Source: RGIG1828 sp045541875
GTDB lineage: Bacteria > Bacillota > Clostridia > UMGS1810
Assembly (NCBI GenBank): GCA_045541875.1
Contig: JAZQJX010000001.1
Span: 1 to 34,969, forward strand
Length of the DNA: 34,969 bases
Direction: 5' to 3'
Shown here: positions 7,068 through 15,824 of the stretch, one piece after another
Numbering within the stretch: position 1 is the first letter of the stretch
Layout: each line of letters begins with the position of its first letter
Notes under the pieces: generated by a model
Database searches by the model: none
Seen by the model: only the letters and a program-made list of their open reading frames with translations
What the model was told of the DNA's origin: nothing
Program-made: the position numbers and the translations under genes

Positions 7068-8090
7068 ATGTATAACGTTGTACTCATCGGATGCGGACAT
7101 ATGGGTGATGTTCACTTAAATGATATTCACAATATGGAAAATGTCCGCATATACGGTGTTGTTGACTGTGATGAGTCAAGAGCAAAAAACATGGCATTCA
7201 AATATGGCGCCAAAAGTTACTCAACATCATATAACGAATATATGAAAGATGAAAACACAGATATAATTATCTGTGCAACATATCCTTCAAGCCATCTGGA
7301 AATACTAAATGAATGTGTCAAATACGGAAAACATCTTTTGTGCGAAAAACCCATAACTGCAAATATGCAAGAAGCAAAAGAGTTCGTTGAAACTGTGAAG
7401 AATTCATCCATAAAGGTTCAGATAGGATACATTTTAAGATTTAACGAAACATACAAAAAAGTTGCCCAAATGATTCAAAGCGGTGCAATCGGTTCACCTG
7501 TTCTTTTCAGAATGACTCAGAATCATCATATAATGGATGAGAGAAAATATTTTGCGCTATTAAATGATGCATCACCAATTGTTGATTGCGGTGTTCATTA
7601 TGTTGATGTTTGCAGATGGTTCACCGGAAGCGAAATAACATCTGTTGACGGAATTGCAGCAAATGTCGGAAAAGGTGCACCTGAGGGTTCATATAACTAC
7701 GGGCTTATAACCATGGGAATGTCTGACGGAAGTATTGCATATTACGAGGCAGGATGGTCCGACACCTTATCGTCAGATAATGTGAAAGAATTTGCAGGTC
7801 CAAAAGGAAGAATTAAAATTATTGAGAGAAATAACCGTCAGAACAATCAGGAAGAGGGAGATTTGATTGAATATTACAAATTTCCTGAAAAAGAGTATAA
7901 AATCATTAATGTTGACTGCGTAAGACGTCCAACAGGAGCTCAACTTTCGCATCTCATAAAAATGATTGAGGAAGATGTGCCCTCAGAACCGACTATTGAT
8001 GATGTGTACAAAAGTTTCTCAACTGTTATGAAAGCAGATAAAATATTAAAAGAAAAATTAAATAAAAAGGAGACCAATCAAAATGTCTGA
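7068..8090 (+). CDS. Gfo/Idh/MocA-family oxidoreductase
   Basis: 340 residues. An N-terminal Rossmann fold carries the dinucleotide motif GCGHMGDVH. The family EKP motif is at 93-95 (LLCEKPITA), and the C-terminal substrate domain has DCGVHYVD, whose His is a usual active-site residue. Members oxidise or reduce sugars, inositols or their derivatives with NAD(P); the substrate cannot be read here. ATG 7068 is preceded by AAAGGAG. Its end overlaps the next oxidoreductase by 8 bases, so the two are translationally coupled. It is divergent from the AraC regulator. Confidence 0.9.
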   Translation: MYNVVLIGCGHMGDVHLNDIHNMENVRIYGVVDCDESRAKNMAFKYGAKSYSTSYNEYMKDENTDIIICATYPSSHLEILNECVKYGKHLLCEKPITANMQEAKEFVETVKNSSIKVQIGYILRFNETYKKVAQMIQSGAIGSPVLFRMTQNHHIMDERKYFALLNDASPIVDCGVHYVDVCRWFTGSEITSVDGIAANVGKGAPEGSYNYGLITMGMSDGSIAYYEAGWSDTLSSDNVKEFAGPKGRIKIIERNNRQNNQEEGDLIEYYKFPEKEYKIINVDCVRRPTGAQLSHLIKMIEEDVPSEPTIDDVYKSFSTVMKADKILKEKLNKKETNQNV

Positions 8091-9147
8091 AAAAATCAAA
8101 ATTGCCGTAATAGGATGCGGAAGAATTGCAAACAGTGCTCATCTCCCATCATATAAAAACAATGACGAATGTGAGATTGTTTATTGCTGTGATCTTATTG
8201 AAGAAAAAGCAAAAAAAGCGTGCGAAGAATACGGCGGAAAAGTAATTACTGATTATAAAATTGCCATTAACGATCCTGAAATTGATGCAATTTCCGTATG
8301 TACTCCCAATTACTGTCACGCAAGCATCTCCATCGAGGCTATGAGAGCAGGAAAAGCAGTTCTTTGTGAAAAACCTGCAGCAAGAAAACTTGATGAAGCA
8401 AAAGAAATGCTCAAAGTTCATAAAGAAACAGGCAAAATTTTAAGAATTGGTGTTGTAAACCGTTTCAATGACGGAGTTAACAAAATCAAGGAACTTGTAA
8501 GCCAGGGAGAACTTGGTAACATTCATCATGTTTACATAAGTTTCCGTTCACACAGATCAATCCCCGGAATTGGCGGAGATTTCACAAATTCAGCAGTATC
8601 AGGCGGCGGTGTTCTAATTGACTGGGGTGTACACTTCCTCGATCTTGTTATGTATGTTTGCGGCGATCCTATTGCAAAAACTGTATCAAGTGAAAAATTC
8701 TGCGTACTCGGTAAAGACATTAAAAATTATGTATATGCTGATATGTGGGCAGAAGATACTGCAAATAAAGATGGTATCTGCGATATTGAAGAAAGCATCA
8801 CAGGTCTTATAAGAACTGATGGTCCAATGATTACATTCAATGGTGCATGGGCACAGAACATCGGCGAAGATGAAATGTTCATTGACTTTATGGGTGACAA
8901 AGGCGGAATCAGACTCCAGTACGGTGCTGATTTCACACTCTACTCCACCAAAAACAATATGCTTACAAAAACAGATTTTAAGTTTTCATCAAAGAATATG
9001 TTCCAGAATGAAATTGATGCTTTCATCGACTCTGTTAAAGGAAAAGCAACAGATGACCGTTCAAGTATTGAAGTTAACATTCTTACACAAAACATTATGG
9101 AAGCGATTTATAAATCAAGCGACGAACACAAAGAAATTGTTCTCTGA
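8083..9147 (+). CDS. Gfo/Idh/MocA-family oxidoreductase
   Basis: 354 residues with the Rossmann motif GCGRIANSAH, EKP at 96-98 (LCEKPAARK) and DWGVHFLDL in the C-terminal domain. It is a distant paralogue of the preceding gene and shares its operon. An AAAAGGAG site lies inside the end of the upstream gene, and the stop is followed by a strong terminator. Paired dehydrogenases of this family often catalyse consecutive redox steps on one sugar, for example in keto-inositol or glycoside oxidation routes. That role is inference. Confidence 0.9.
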   Translation: MSEKIKIAVIGCGRIANSAHLPSYKNNDECEIVYCCDLIEEKAKKACEEYGGKVITDYKIAINDPEIDAISVCTPNYCHASISIEAMRAGKAVLCEKPAARKLDEAKEMLKVHKETGKILRIGVVNRFNDGVNKIKELVSQGELGNIHHVYISFRSHRSIPGIGGDFTNSAVSGGGVLIDWGVHFLDLVMYVCGDPIAKTVSSEKFCVLGKDIKNYVYADMWAEDTANKDGICDIEESITGLIRTDGPMITFNGAWAQNIGEDEMFIDFMGDKGGIRLQYGADFTLYSTKNNMLTKTDFKFSSKNMFQNEIDAFIDSVKGKATDDRSSIEVNILTQNIMEAIYKSSDEHKEIVL

Positions 9148-9169
9148 TTTGTATAATCTTTATGAAATT

Positions 9170-9209
9170 AAAATGAGAAGAAACCAACAAAAGTTTCTTC
9201 TCATTTTTT
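9170..9209. terminator. Bidirectional intrinsic terminator
   Basis: A perfect 15-bp stem (AAAATGAGAAGAAAC with GTTTCTTCTCATTTT), an 8-base loop and a T-run on the plus strand, with a shorter T-run on the minus strand. It separates the rightward oxidoreductase operon from the leftward VOC operon. Confidence 0.92.
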
Positions 9210-9232
9210 CGTTTAATCATTAAATTTTAAAC

Positions 9233-9616
9233 TTATACAAGAGGTGTGGGGCGAGAAATGAAGTGGAGAATATTACCTTCGGGATCTCTGAAAAACATTG
9301 TTCCTATGCCACTTGCATTAACATCTGCATCTTTTATGATTTCAACACCTGATGCCTTAACCTTTGCTACTGCTCCCTCAAAATCGTCAACTGCAATGGC
9401 AATGTGTCTGATTCCGGGTTTTTCAAGGTCTGTGAGTTCATTTGCTTCAGGTGTGCTTGTGCAGAATTCAATCATTGATTTGTCGGAAAATGCAACAAAA
9501 TATGTACCCTTTCCGTTATCATATGCAATCTTTCCTTCAAACATATCAACATACCAGTCTGAAAGTTTTTTTGTGTCGTTTGCAAAAATTGCAACGTGTT
9601 CAATTCCTTTGATCAT
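9233..9616 (-). CDS. VOC-family (glyoxalase/bleomycin-resistance fold) protein
   Basis: 127 residues forming two beta-alpha-beta-beta-beta modules of the vicinal oxygen chelate superfamily. Likely metal ligands are H7, E50, H71 and H118. ATG 9616 has AAGGAG upstream. It is the last gene of a five-gene leftward operon and follows the mutarotase-like gene by 13 bases. Members include lyases, epimerases and dioxygenases; the substrate is unknown, though the setting suggests a sugar-derived small molecule. Confidence 0.88.
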   Translation of the reverse strand: MIKGIEHVAIFANDTKKLSDWYVDMFEGKIAYDNGKGTYFVAFSDKSMIEFCTSTPEANELTDLEKPGIRHIAIAVDDFEGAVAKVKASGVEIIKDADVNASGIGTMFFRDPEGNILHFISRPTPLV

Positions 9617-9629
9617 TTTAATTTCTCCT

Positions 9630-10550
9630 TTATTTTAAATTATATTTTTCCGCAAGTTCATCTGCTTCTTTTTCGCTTGCAGGAATATTGACATTTTCAT
9701 AAAAAGACCATACTTCCGTGTGGCTGACAGTTTCCTGACTTTCAAGGTTGTGTAAAGGACTCAGAGTTTCCATTTCAAGAATCTCAGCGTTTGTGTAGGA
9801 TTCATATGAGCATCCGAAATCAGGATATTCTTTTCCTTCGAGTGAAGTATATTCCTTAACAAACATATCTCCGCCAAGGAAATATGCCGCCCAGGGAAAC
9901 TCCTGGAACAGTCCGAGTTTGAATGATTGTTTTACAGAAGGATCCTGCTTAATATAAATGTAACTGTCCCCTATTGTAAGCCTTGAGTCAGTATATTTTG
10001 AATAGGGCCACATTGCAAAGACTCTGTTGGGCAAAAGATGTGTGTTTGTTGTATTTTGGGGAATAAGTTCAACTCCGTTCTCCGCTACAACAGTTATGGG
10101 CCATATTGCAAGTTTTTTCGGCCAGTAACCCTCGTTTGTAACAAAATGTTCAATTGTGTATTTATGAGTTTTATCGTCAAGTGTAATTCTGGTTTTTAAC
10201 TGAAGTTCATTTGCCACCTGACAGGGAGGAATCAATTCTACTCCCGTTTCGGTTATCTTATACTCCACAGGTTCATTGTCGGGGTAATAGGTTCTCGGAA
10301 AGGCTTCGGGGCTTATCCAGAATCTATGACCGCCACGGTTTTTGAACAAATCATCTTTAAATTTGGACTGTCCGAGTTGGCTTACCATTGCTTCTTCTGT
10401 GTCTTGCTTCATAAAATTTGTTCTGCCTGTGATTCCAGCCTTTAAAATTCTGGGACCATAATCTACACTTACGAAAAGTTCGACTTTTTCATCAGAAACC
10501 TTAATCATGTTCCCGAACTTTTCACACAAAACTTTTTCTACATTAACCAT
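9630..10550 (-). CDS. Galactose-mutarotase-like (DUF4380-type) protein
   Basis: About 306 residues of a beta-rich protein (YGPRILKAGITGRTNFMKQ, GGHRFWISPEAFPRTYYPDN, PITVVAENGVELIP). It looks like the aldose-epimerase/galactose-mutarotase superfamily as found in DUF4380 proteins, which often sit beside sugar-catabolism genes. The catalytic residues cannot be assigned with confidence. The ATG at 10550 (MVNVEKVL) with GAGGTG 6 bases upstream is preferred over a GTG at 10559 that lies inside that ribosome binding site. It is flanked by a membrane-protein gene and a VOC gene in the same operon. Confidence 0.65.
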   Translation of the reverse strand: MVNVEKVLCEKFGNMIKVSDEKVELFVSVDYGPRILKAGITGRTNFMKQDTEEAMVSQLGQSKFKDDLFKNRGGHRFWISPEAFPRTYYPDNEPVEYKITETGVELIPPCQVANELQLKTRITLDDKTHKYTIEHFVTNEGYWPKKLAIWPITVVAENGVELIPQNTTNTHLLPNRVFAMWPYSKYTDSRLTIGDSYIYIKQDPSVKQSFKLGLFQEFPWAAYFLGGDMFVKEYTSLEGKEYPDFGCSYESYTNAEILEMETLSPLHNLESQETVSHTEVWSFYENVNIPASEKEADELAEKYNLK

Positions 10551-10563
10551 GTCTGTCACCTCA

Positions 10564-11058
10564 TTACAAATATTTTGAATATGTGCTGTAGAATGCGTTA
10601 ATAACTATTCCGAATACAAGATCATAAATCACCATCAGCGCAATAGCGCAAAGCCATATCCAGAATGTTGCGATATTAAGAATCGTTCCCTGCCCCAATG
10701 CACTAAGTACGATATATAATCCTACAAGGTGGATGTTCCACACAAAAAACTTTATTATATATTCTATAACAATATTTTTTATTCTTTCAATATGAAGTTT
10801 TAAAAGTGGGTATATTCCAAAAAGCACGATAAAATATCCGATACATCGTGGTGCAAGAAACAAACCGACAACGGAAACCGCAAAATAGGTTATAAAACTT
10901 GTCATTGTTTTGTATCTTAAGATGCATACACCCATAACTATGGAAGATGCAAAAAGAAGTGCTGCTTTTGCAGGCAATATTGTTGACAGGTATATGATTA
11001 CAAGACAAAGTGCAGCACATATACCGCCACCGGAAATTCTGTTAGTCTTAATTACCAT
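10564..11058 (-). CDS. Small integral membrane protein of unknown function
   Basis: 164 residues that are mostly hydrophobic, with about five predicted transmembrane helices (for example ICAALCLVIIYLSTIL, SFITYFAVSVVGLFL, ATFWIWLCAIALMVIYDLV). No family is recognised. ATG 11058 follows AAGGGGG closely. It lies between the J-domain gene and the mutarotase-like gene with gaps under 15 bases, so it belongs to the operon. Confidence 0.75.
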   Translation of the reverse strand: MVIKTNRISGGGICAALCLVIIYLSTILPAKAALLFASSIVMGVCILRYKTMTSFITYFAVSVVGLFLAPRCIGYFIVLFGIYPLLKLHIERIKNIVIEYIIKFFVWNIHLVGLYIVLSALGQGTILNIATFWIWLCAIALMVIYDLVFGIVINAFYSTYSKYL

Positions 11059-11065
11059 CGCCCCC

Positions 11066-11671
11066 TTATCTGCATCCTATGCAGGGAATCAGATTTCCTC
11101 CGCACATTTCACAGCAACAATCAGCACAAATAAGAGTTTGACAACCATCACAACAACTGTCGTTATATCCACCCATATTTCCAACATTTCGGTACTGCAT
11201 ACCGCTAAACCCCATATTATCCCTCGCCATACGATATTCCATATTGGAGGGATCCTGAGATGCTGCCCTCTCAAAATGCTGATACGCCATATCATACCAA
11301 CCTTTTTTCTTCATGACCATTCCCATAAGGAAATGCCACTGGGCATCACGCACCTGTATAGAATTCAGCAGATTCTCTGCTTCAATAATTCTACCGGAAT
11401 TTATGAGCATTCTTACCTTCTGAAATTCGGTTCCACCATCAGTATTACTGTATCCGGAAGACTGATTCTGACCGGCAGACTGTTTCCTGTTGTTCATAAT
11501 CTGATCATATGCCGCATTTATTTCCTTAATCTTTTCTGCAGCAAGGTCAGCAAGAGGATTGCCAACATACTTGTCCGGATGGTACTGTTTGACAAGGTTT
11601 CTGTAGGCAGTATTGATTTCATCTTCTGTGCTTGTGGGTGTTACCCCAAGAATTTTATATGGATCTGTCAT
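11066..11671 (-). CDS. J-domain (DnaJ-like) protein with cysteine-rich tail
   Basis: 201 residues. The N-terminal J domain is at about 1-65 with the Hsp70-stimulating HPD at 31-33. A TPR-like helical region follows (MLINSGRIIEAENLLNSI, DMAYQHFERAASQDPSN), and the tail has ten cysteines in CCDGC, CADCCCEMCGG and CIGCR groups, suggesting metal binding. It is not canonical DnaJ: the Gly/Phe region and the client-binding beta domains are missing. The ATG at 11671 with a GGAGG site is preferred over an upstream start at 11722. It overlaps the end of the DUF5685-like gene, so coupled translation is likely. Confidence 0.88.
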   Translation of the reverse strand: MTDPYKILGVTPTSTEDEINTAYRNLVKQYHPDKYVGNPLADLAAEKIKEINAAYDQIMNNRKQSAGQNQSSGYSNTDGGTEFQKVRMLINSGRIIEAENLLNSIQVRDAQWHFLMGMVMKKKGWYDMAYQHFERAASQDPSNMEYRMARDNMGFSGMQYRNVGNMGGYNDSCCDGCQTLICADCCCEMCGGNLIPCIGCR

Positions 11672-12500
11672 TTTTACCTCCATTAAAATTGAACGTCTTG
11701 TCGTATTCAAATCTGAGTCCAAGATAAATTATATTATCAAGAATCTCCTTGTTTTTGCATATGTTAAGTTTTGAATATGAATCAGAGATTGCAGTGAGAG
11801 TCATATTCAAAGAACCCATAACATTCTTTTTAAATTTATCACTGTTCAAATATTCCTTTGAATACTTACACAAGTATGGATTATAGTTTCCTTTTTTTAT
11901 ATCATCTGATATGTCCTTATAGGCATCAAAAATATAGATTAGTCTTCCTATATTATATCCGATTTCGCCAAGTGACTCGTGAAAACTTTTAAACATCCCT
12001 CCACACAAAGATGCAAAAGGATCTGCAACTATGTCAATCTCTGAACATTTATCTTTTTCAAGTTCTGAAAGTCTTTGGAGATTATTCTGAATCATTTCAG
12101 ATATGTCCGGATGTTTTTTTGAAGCCTTTTTAAAACTGAAATAATACGCAATTATTCCAAAAAATGCCTTTATGCTATGATTGTCTTTCAAATCGTCTTT
12201 AAGTTTATGATATGTGAGAATTACTGATGCATCAGCACAAAAATCTATTGCATGATTATCAACGCAAACATTTCTTTTCCCGCTTTTTTTTATGCATCCC
12301 TGCTTTGCAATTTCCGGTGCTTTGTCAGACAAAGAATCTGCTAAAATAGCAAGAAATGTCATATCATAACTTAAACCCAGTCTCACAACCTGACTATATC
12401 TTTTGCCAAGGGCTTTGCAAAGTCCGCAATAGTATGCACGGAAGATATCATAATCTTTTATTTTTAGTTCATCTTTATATACATTTATAAATCCAAACAC
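11655..12500 (-). CDS. DUF5685-like protein
   Basis: About 281 residues starting VFGFINVYKDELKIKDYDIFRAYYCGLCKALGKRY, with an N-terminal CGLCK motif and an all-helical body. It resembles the uncharacterised DUF5685 family found in Clostridia next to J-domain proteins with cysteine tails. The GTG at 12500 with GGAG 7 bases upstream is the best start; the upstream in-frame extension lies within the promoter region. It is the first gene of the leftward operon and overlaps the J-domain gene by 17 bases. Function unknown; partnership with the J-domain protein is inferred from the overlap. Confidence 0.78.
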   Translation of the reverse strand: MFGFINVYKDELKIKDYDIFRAYYCGLCKALGKRYSQVVRLGLSYDMTFLAILADSLSDKAPEIAKQGCIKKSGKRNVCVDNHAIDFCADASVILTYHKLKDDLKDNHSIKAFFGIIAYYFSFKKASKKHPDISEMIQNNLQRLSELEKDKCSEIDIVADPFASLCGGMFKSFHESLGEIGYNIGRLIYIFDAYKDISDDIKKGNYNPYLCKYSKEYLNSDKFKKNVMGSLNMTLTAISDSYSKLNICKNKEILDNIIYLGLRFEYDKTFNFNGGKNDRSI

Positions 12501-12537
12501 TATTTTTCTCCAAATCACACATAAGACATATACATAT

Positions 12538-12566
12538 ATTTTAATATATACTTTAGATAAATGCAA
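12538..12566 (-). promoter_or_regulatory. Promoter of the DUF5685/J-domain operon
   Basis: On the minus strand, TTGCAT (12561-12566) and TAAAAT (12538-12543) with a 17-base spacer, about 40 bases upstream of the GTG start. Confidence 0.55.
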
Positions 12567-12597
12567 GTTAATTTTTGTAAATTATATGTTAATATGC

Positions 12598-12625
12598 TTG
12601 TATTTTCACAAATTTCTGTTATAAT
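12598..12625 (+). promoter_or_regulatory. Promoter of the rodA-like gene
   Basis: TTGTAT (12598-12603) and a perfect TATAAT (12620-12625) with a 16-base spacer, about 30 bases upstream of the start codon. It is divergent from the DUF5685 operon promoter. Confidence 0.65.
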
Positions 12626-12656
12626 GATTATAGTTAATGAATTTTAGGAGAAAAAC

Positions 12657-13793
12657 ATGACAGATAATCTTGAAAAAAAGTTTAAAGGCTATGACGCGAT
12701 ACTACTTTCTATTACCATATGCTGTGTTGTATTCGGAATAATTGCCATAAAAAGTGCTGTTAAAACTTATGACGGAGGCTCGGCATCATTTGTAATAATT
12801 CAGAGTGTTGCCGCCATTGCAGGATTCTTTGCAATGGCAATTGTCAGCAAAATTGACTACCGAAAGTACGACAGATTCACCAAACTTATATATGTGCTTT
12901 GTACTCTGTTTCTTATTGCAGTTCTGATTTTTGGTACAGGAAGAGAAGATACAGGAAGCAAAAGCTGGATAAGATTTGGACCAATCGGAATTCAGCCGTC
13001 TGAAATTGTCAAAATTGGATTTATAATTACATTTTCAAATGCAGTTTCAAAATGCGGCGATGAACTCAACAAATTCAAAAATATTGTCAAACTGATTTTT
13101 CATGCTCTTACCTTTATTTTCCTCATAATGCTACAGCCTGATTTTGGTACAACCATGGTGTTTATTATTGTTTTTGCGGGTATTCTCTTTGCGGCGAAAA
13201 TTTCATGGAAATATATTGTGGGTACAGGAATTCTTGTATCATCTGCAATTCCGATTTTATGGCAGTTCCTTGCAGAATATCAGAAAAACAGAATCAGAGT
13301 TCTTTTCAATCCCGAATCCGATCCTTTAAATGCAGGCTATAATGTGATGCAATCCAAAATTGCAATTGGTTCAGGAGGTTTTATCGGAAAAGGAATAGGT
13401 CAGGGAACTCAAACGCAACTTGGTTACCTTCCTGCAAAACATACGGATTTTATATATTCTGTTATTGGTGAAGAAATGGGATTTATAGGTTGTCTTCTTG
13501 TTGCAGTTTTGCTTTTTTCGCTCGTTATAAGATGTATATATATAGCAAAGAGTTCCGAAGATAAATTCGGATCATACATATGTATTGGTGTCGCATGTAT
13601 GTTTCTTGCCCACACTTTTGAGAATATCGGTATGTGTGTCGGACTTATGCCTGTAACAGGTATTCCTCTTCCCTTTTTCAGTTATGGAGGTTCGTCAATT
13701 TTGACAAATCTTATTGCAGTCGGTCTTGTGTGCAGCGTCAGACGAAAGCAGATAAGGCCTGATGAAAAATCGGACACAGCGGTAAACGAATAA
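12657..13793 (+). CDS. rodA: RodA/FtsW-family peptidoglycan glycosyltransferase
   Basis: 378 residues with about ten membrane helices. SEDS-family (shape, elongation, division, sporulation) signatures are present: KSWIRFGPIGIQPSEIVKIG, LQPDFGT (with the key Asp) and the C-terminal GIPLPFFSYGGSSILTNL. SEDS proteins polymerise lipid II into glycan strands together with a class B penicillin-binding protein. The sequence looks more like RodA than FtsW, but SpoVE or FtsW cannot be excluded because no mreBCD or cell-division genes flank it. GGAG lies just upstream of ATG 12657. It is a single-gene unit with its own promoter and terminator. Confidence 0.9.
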   Translation: MTDNLEKKFKGYDAILLSITICCVVFGIIAIKSAVKTYDGGSASFVIIQSVAAIAGFFAMAIVSKIDYRKYDRFTKLIYVLCTLFLIAVLIFGTGREDTGSKSWIRFGPIGIQPSEIVKIGFIITFSNAVSKCGDELNKFKNIVKLIFHALTFIFLIMLQPDFGTTMVFIIVFAGILFAAKISWKYIVGTGILVSSAIPILWQFLAEYQKNRIRVLFNPESDPLNAGYNVMQSKIAIGSGGFIGKGIGQGTQTQLGYLPAKHTDFIYSVIGEEMGFIGCLLVAVLLFSLVIRCIYIAKSSEDKFGSYICIGVACMFLAHTFENIGMCVGLMPVTGIPLPFFSYGGSSILTNLIAVGLVCSVRRKQIRPDEKSDTAVNE

Positions 13794-13811
13794 AATATCA
13801 CATAAAAATCA

Positions 13812-13851
13812 AGCCATTAAGATAGTGATAATACTATCCCGATGGCTTTTA
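13812..13851 (+). terminator. Terminator of the rodA-like gene
   Basis: AGCCAT/ATGGCT outer stem and ATAGT/ACTAT inner stem across a small internal loop, followed by a T-rich run. Confidence 0.85.
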
Positions 13852-13892
13852 TTATTTCCTCTCATACAACAAAAACAAACCGATCCTGCACT

Positions 13893-13961
13893 CACATTGC
13901 AGGCACAATTTGATGCTTCTTATCTCGTGAAACTAAATTCCGGAATAATTCACTACACAGT
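13893..13961 (-). repeat. Decayed tandem copy of the structured repeat (B1)
   Basis: This stretch follows the repeat consensus loosely (CACAATTTGATG, TTATCTCG, GAAACTAAATTC, ACACAGTAAAAAG). Its end is joined directly to the better preserved copy B, so two units stand head to tail. The terminal hairpin has changed to CCTGCA/TGCAGG. Confidence 0.6.
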
Positions 13962-14060
13962 AAAAAGCAGGCTGAGCCTGCACCCTTGTCGCGGGCATAA
14001 TTTCGTTAACATCAGATCTCGCGAACAAATTTTTACGAAAATTCCTATACAGTTATAAAA
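13962..14060 (-). repeat. Structured dispersed repeat, copy B
   Basis: A more diverged member of the family. It keeps the GCAGGCTGAGCCTGC hairpin at 13967-13981 and the long-range pair TCGCGGG/CTCGCGA. One base change there turns an A-T pair into a G-T wobble that still pairs, in keeping with selection on structure. On the minus strand it begins (AACTGTATAGGAA) right behind the terminator of the solute-binding protein gene. Confidence 0.75.
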
Positions 14061-14089
14061 GAAGCGTATCCCGTCAAGGAATACGCTTC
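14061..14089 (-). terminator. Terminator of the sugar ABC operon
   Basis: GAAGCGTAT/ATACGCTTC stem with a CC/GG extension after one mismatch and a 5-base loop, followed on the minus strand by TTTTAT. It lies about 20 bases after the stop of the binding-protein gene. Confidence 0.8.
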
Positions 14090-14111
14090 TGATTATTATT
14101 TATGTCAGAAA

Positions 14112-15767
14112 TTATGCACTAAGTTTTGCAAGATATCTGTCATATGCTGTCTGCTGAATTTCAAGGTATTTATCATAGTAGGGTTTTGCAGTAGCAATTG
14201 CTTCATCGTATGTGTCGATGGATGCCTTACCAAGGATAATGTTACAAAGAGCAGCCTCAAGGGGAGCTTTTGCAACTTCTTCTACATCTGCTATACCTTC
14301 AAGTTCTTCCTGTGTGAATCCAATGTTGGGAATAGCATGTTTTTTGGATTCTTCAATTGAAAGGTTCCATGTTTCAACAGCTTTCTTCTGTGATTCATAA
14401 GGATAGTAACCGTTGAGGTAGTCAGGATGCTGGTTGAATCCGGGGTGGTTACAGGGAAGCATGAAGTGATAGAGTGATTCTTCTACAGAGTTGAACAAAG
14501 CAGGATCAGGATTTACAATCTTGTCTGTATATGTGTAAACTGTTCTGCCAAGTTCTTCACTTTCTTCTTTTGTGAATGTGTCGCCTTCAACACCGAAGAT
14601 GTTGAGTTCAGCACCTTCTTTGCTATAACGGTAGTCAACCCATTCCATTGCTTTTTCATAGTTACCGCAGTTATATGTGATTGCGATAGCAACGTCAGAT
14701 GCTTCGTTGTATGTCATCTGATATTTTGCAGGTGTACCGTCCGGTGTTGCAGGGTGAGGACATGCTACAAGGTCAAAGTCGGGATTTGTTTGACGACCTG
14801 CAGGAATGATTGTTCCAAGACCGCCACCGATCCATCCCCATGATGCAACAGAGATTCCGTTTGTCATGTTACTTTTGATAACTTCAGATTCGTTTGTAAC
14901 GAAACCGGGATCAATGTAACCTGCTTTAGCCCATTCAGCCATCTGAGCAACATACTCTTTGTATCCGGGCTGGAAGGGAGCATAAACAACTTTGCCATCT
15001 TCAACATATGCACCTTTACCTACACCAAATGCAGTGTTAAATGACTGTTCTCCGTATGATGTGTGTGAAAGAGCACCGATACCACTTGTAAAGGGTTTTT
15101 CAAAGCCTTCTGATTTTGCTTTTGCAAAAATTGCTGTCCAATCATCGATTGTCTGAGGAATTTCCATGCCCCATTTTTTGAGCAGGTCACCTCTTACAAA
15201 GAGACCGCCAAAGCTTCTTGTTGTACCAATGTTAAGAACGTTGAAACCATAGAACTGACCTTCTGATGAAGTAGCCTGGAGTTTCCAGAGTTTTGCGTTG
15301 TCTACAGTTGAAAGACCTTCTTTGAATATGAAGTGTTCAGGATCACCTTCAACACATGCATAGAAGTTGGGAGCATAGTCTTTGAGGTAATCGTCAAGAG
15401 CGATTATAACGCCATCATCAATTGCCTGCTGTGCACCGCCGGGATATCCGGACCATGAATACTGAACAAGTTCTGCACGGTTGTCGGAGTTAATCATACC
15501 GATAAACGCTTCGTTACCATCAGAACCTGCTACAGGGTGCTGGAAGTTGATATGTACGCCGGTTCTCTTTTCGAGTTCCTGGAACATAAGCATATCATCA
15601 TAGCTTTCAAGTTTTGATCTTACAGACTGTGAATCCATTGTGGTCCAGAATGTAAATTCTTTACCATCATGTTCTACACGGTTGCCACTGCCGCCGCATG
15701 CTGCGAATGCTGTAGCAAGGATTGCTACCATAGAGATAATAGCAATAAGTTTAGTTGCTTTTTTCAT
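14112..15767 (-). CDS. Sugar ABC transporter substrate-binding lipoprotein (YtcQ/LipO type)
   Basis: 551 residues. A lipoprotein signal peptide ends in the lipobox AFAAC with the lipidated Cys at 24, followed by a Gly/Ser linker and a long type-1 extracellular solute-binding domain (TFWTTMDSQSV, GLFVRGDLLKKWGMEIPQTIDDW, WVDYRYSKEGAELNIFGVEG). At about 550 residues it matches the long YtcQ/LplA class, which serves complex oligosaccharides such as pectin- or rhamnogalacturonan-derived sugars, rather than the shorter maltose-type proteins. ATG 15767 has GGAGG upstream. It is the last gene of the operon after both permeases. No ATPase gene is present; such systems borrow a shared MsmK-type ATPase. 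Confidence 0.93.
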   Translation of the reverse strand: MKKATKLIAIISMVAILATAFAACGGSGNRVEHDGKEFTFWTTMDSQSVRSKLESYDDMLMFQELEKRTGVHINFQHPVAGSDGNEAFIGMINSDNRAELVQYSWSGYPGGAQQAIDDGVIIALDDYLKDYAPNFYACVEGDPEHFIFKEGLSTVDNAKLWKLQATSSEGQFYGFNVLNIGTTRSFGGLFVRGDLLKKWGMEIPQTIDDWTAIFAKAKSEGFEKPFTSGIGALSHTSYGEQSFNTAFGVGKGAYVEDGKVVYAPFQPGYKEYVAQMAEWAKAGYIDPGFVTNESEVIKSNMTNGISVASWGWIGGGLGTIIPAGRQTNPDFDLVACPHPATPDGTPAKYQMTYNEASDVAIAITYNCGNYEKAMEWVDYRYSKEGAELNIFGVEGDTFTKEESEELGRTVYTYTDKIVNPDPALFNSVEESLYHFMLPCNHPGFNQHPDYLNGYYPYESQKKAVETWNLSIEESKKHAIPNIGFTQEELEGIADVEEVAKAPLEAALCNIILGKASIDTYDEAIATAKPYYDKYLEIQQTAYDRYLAKLSA

Positions 15768-15824
15768 ATTAGTACCTCCATATTTTTTTATAACAATTGC
15801 ATTCCTGCAACTATTACCATAATA

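Noticed and set aside
10910..11686. 258-residue plus-strand frame
   Set aside because: It runs antisense across the membrane-protein and J-domain genes, both of which have good starts and recognisable features; no ribosome binding site is seen for it.
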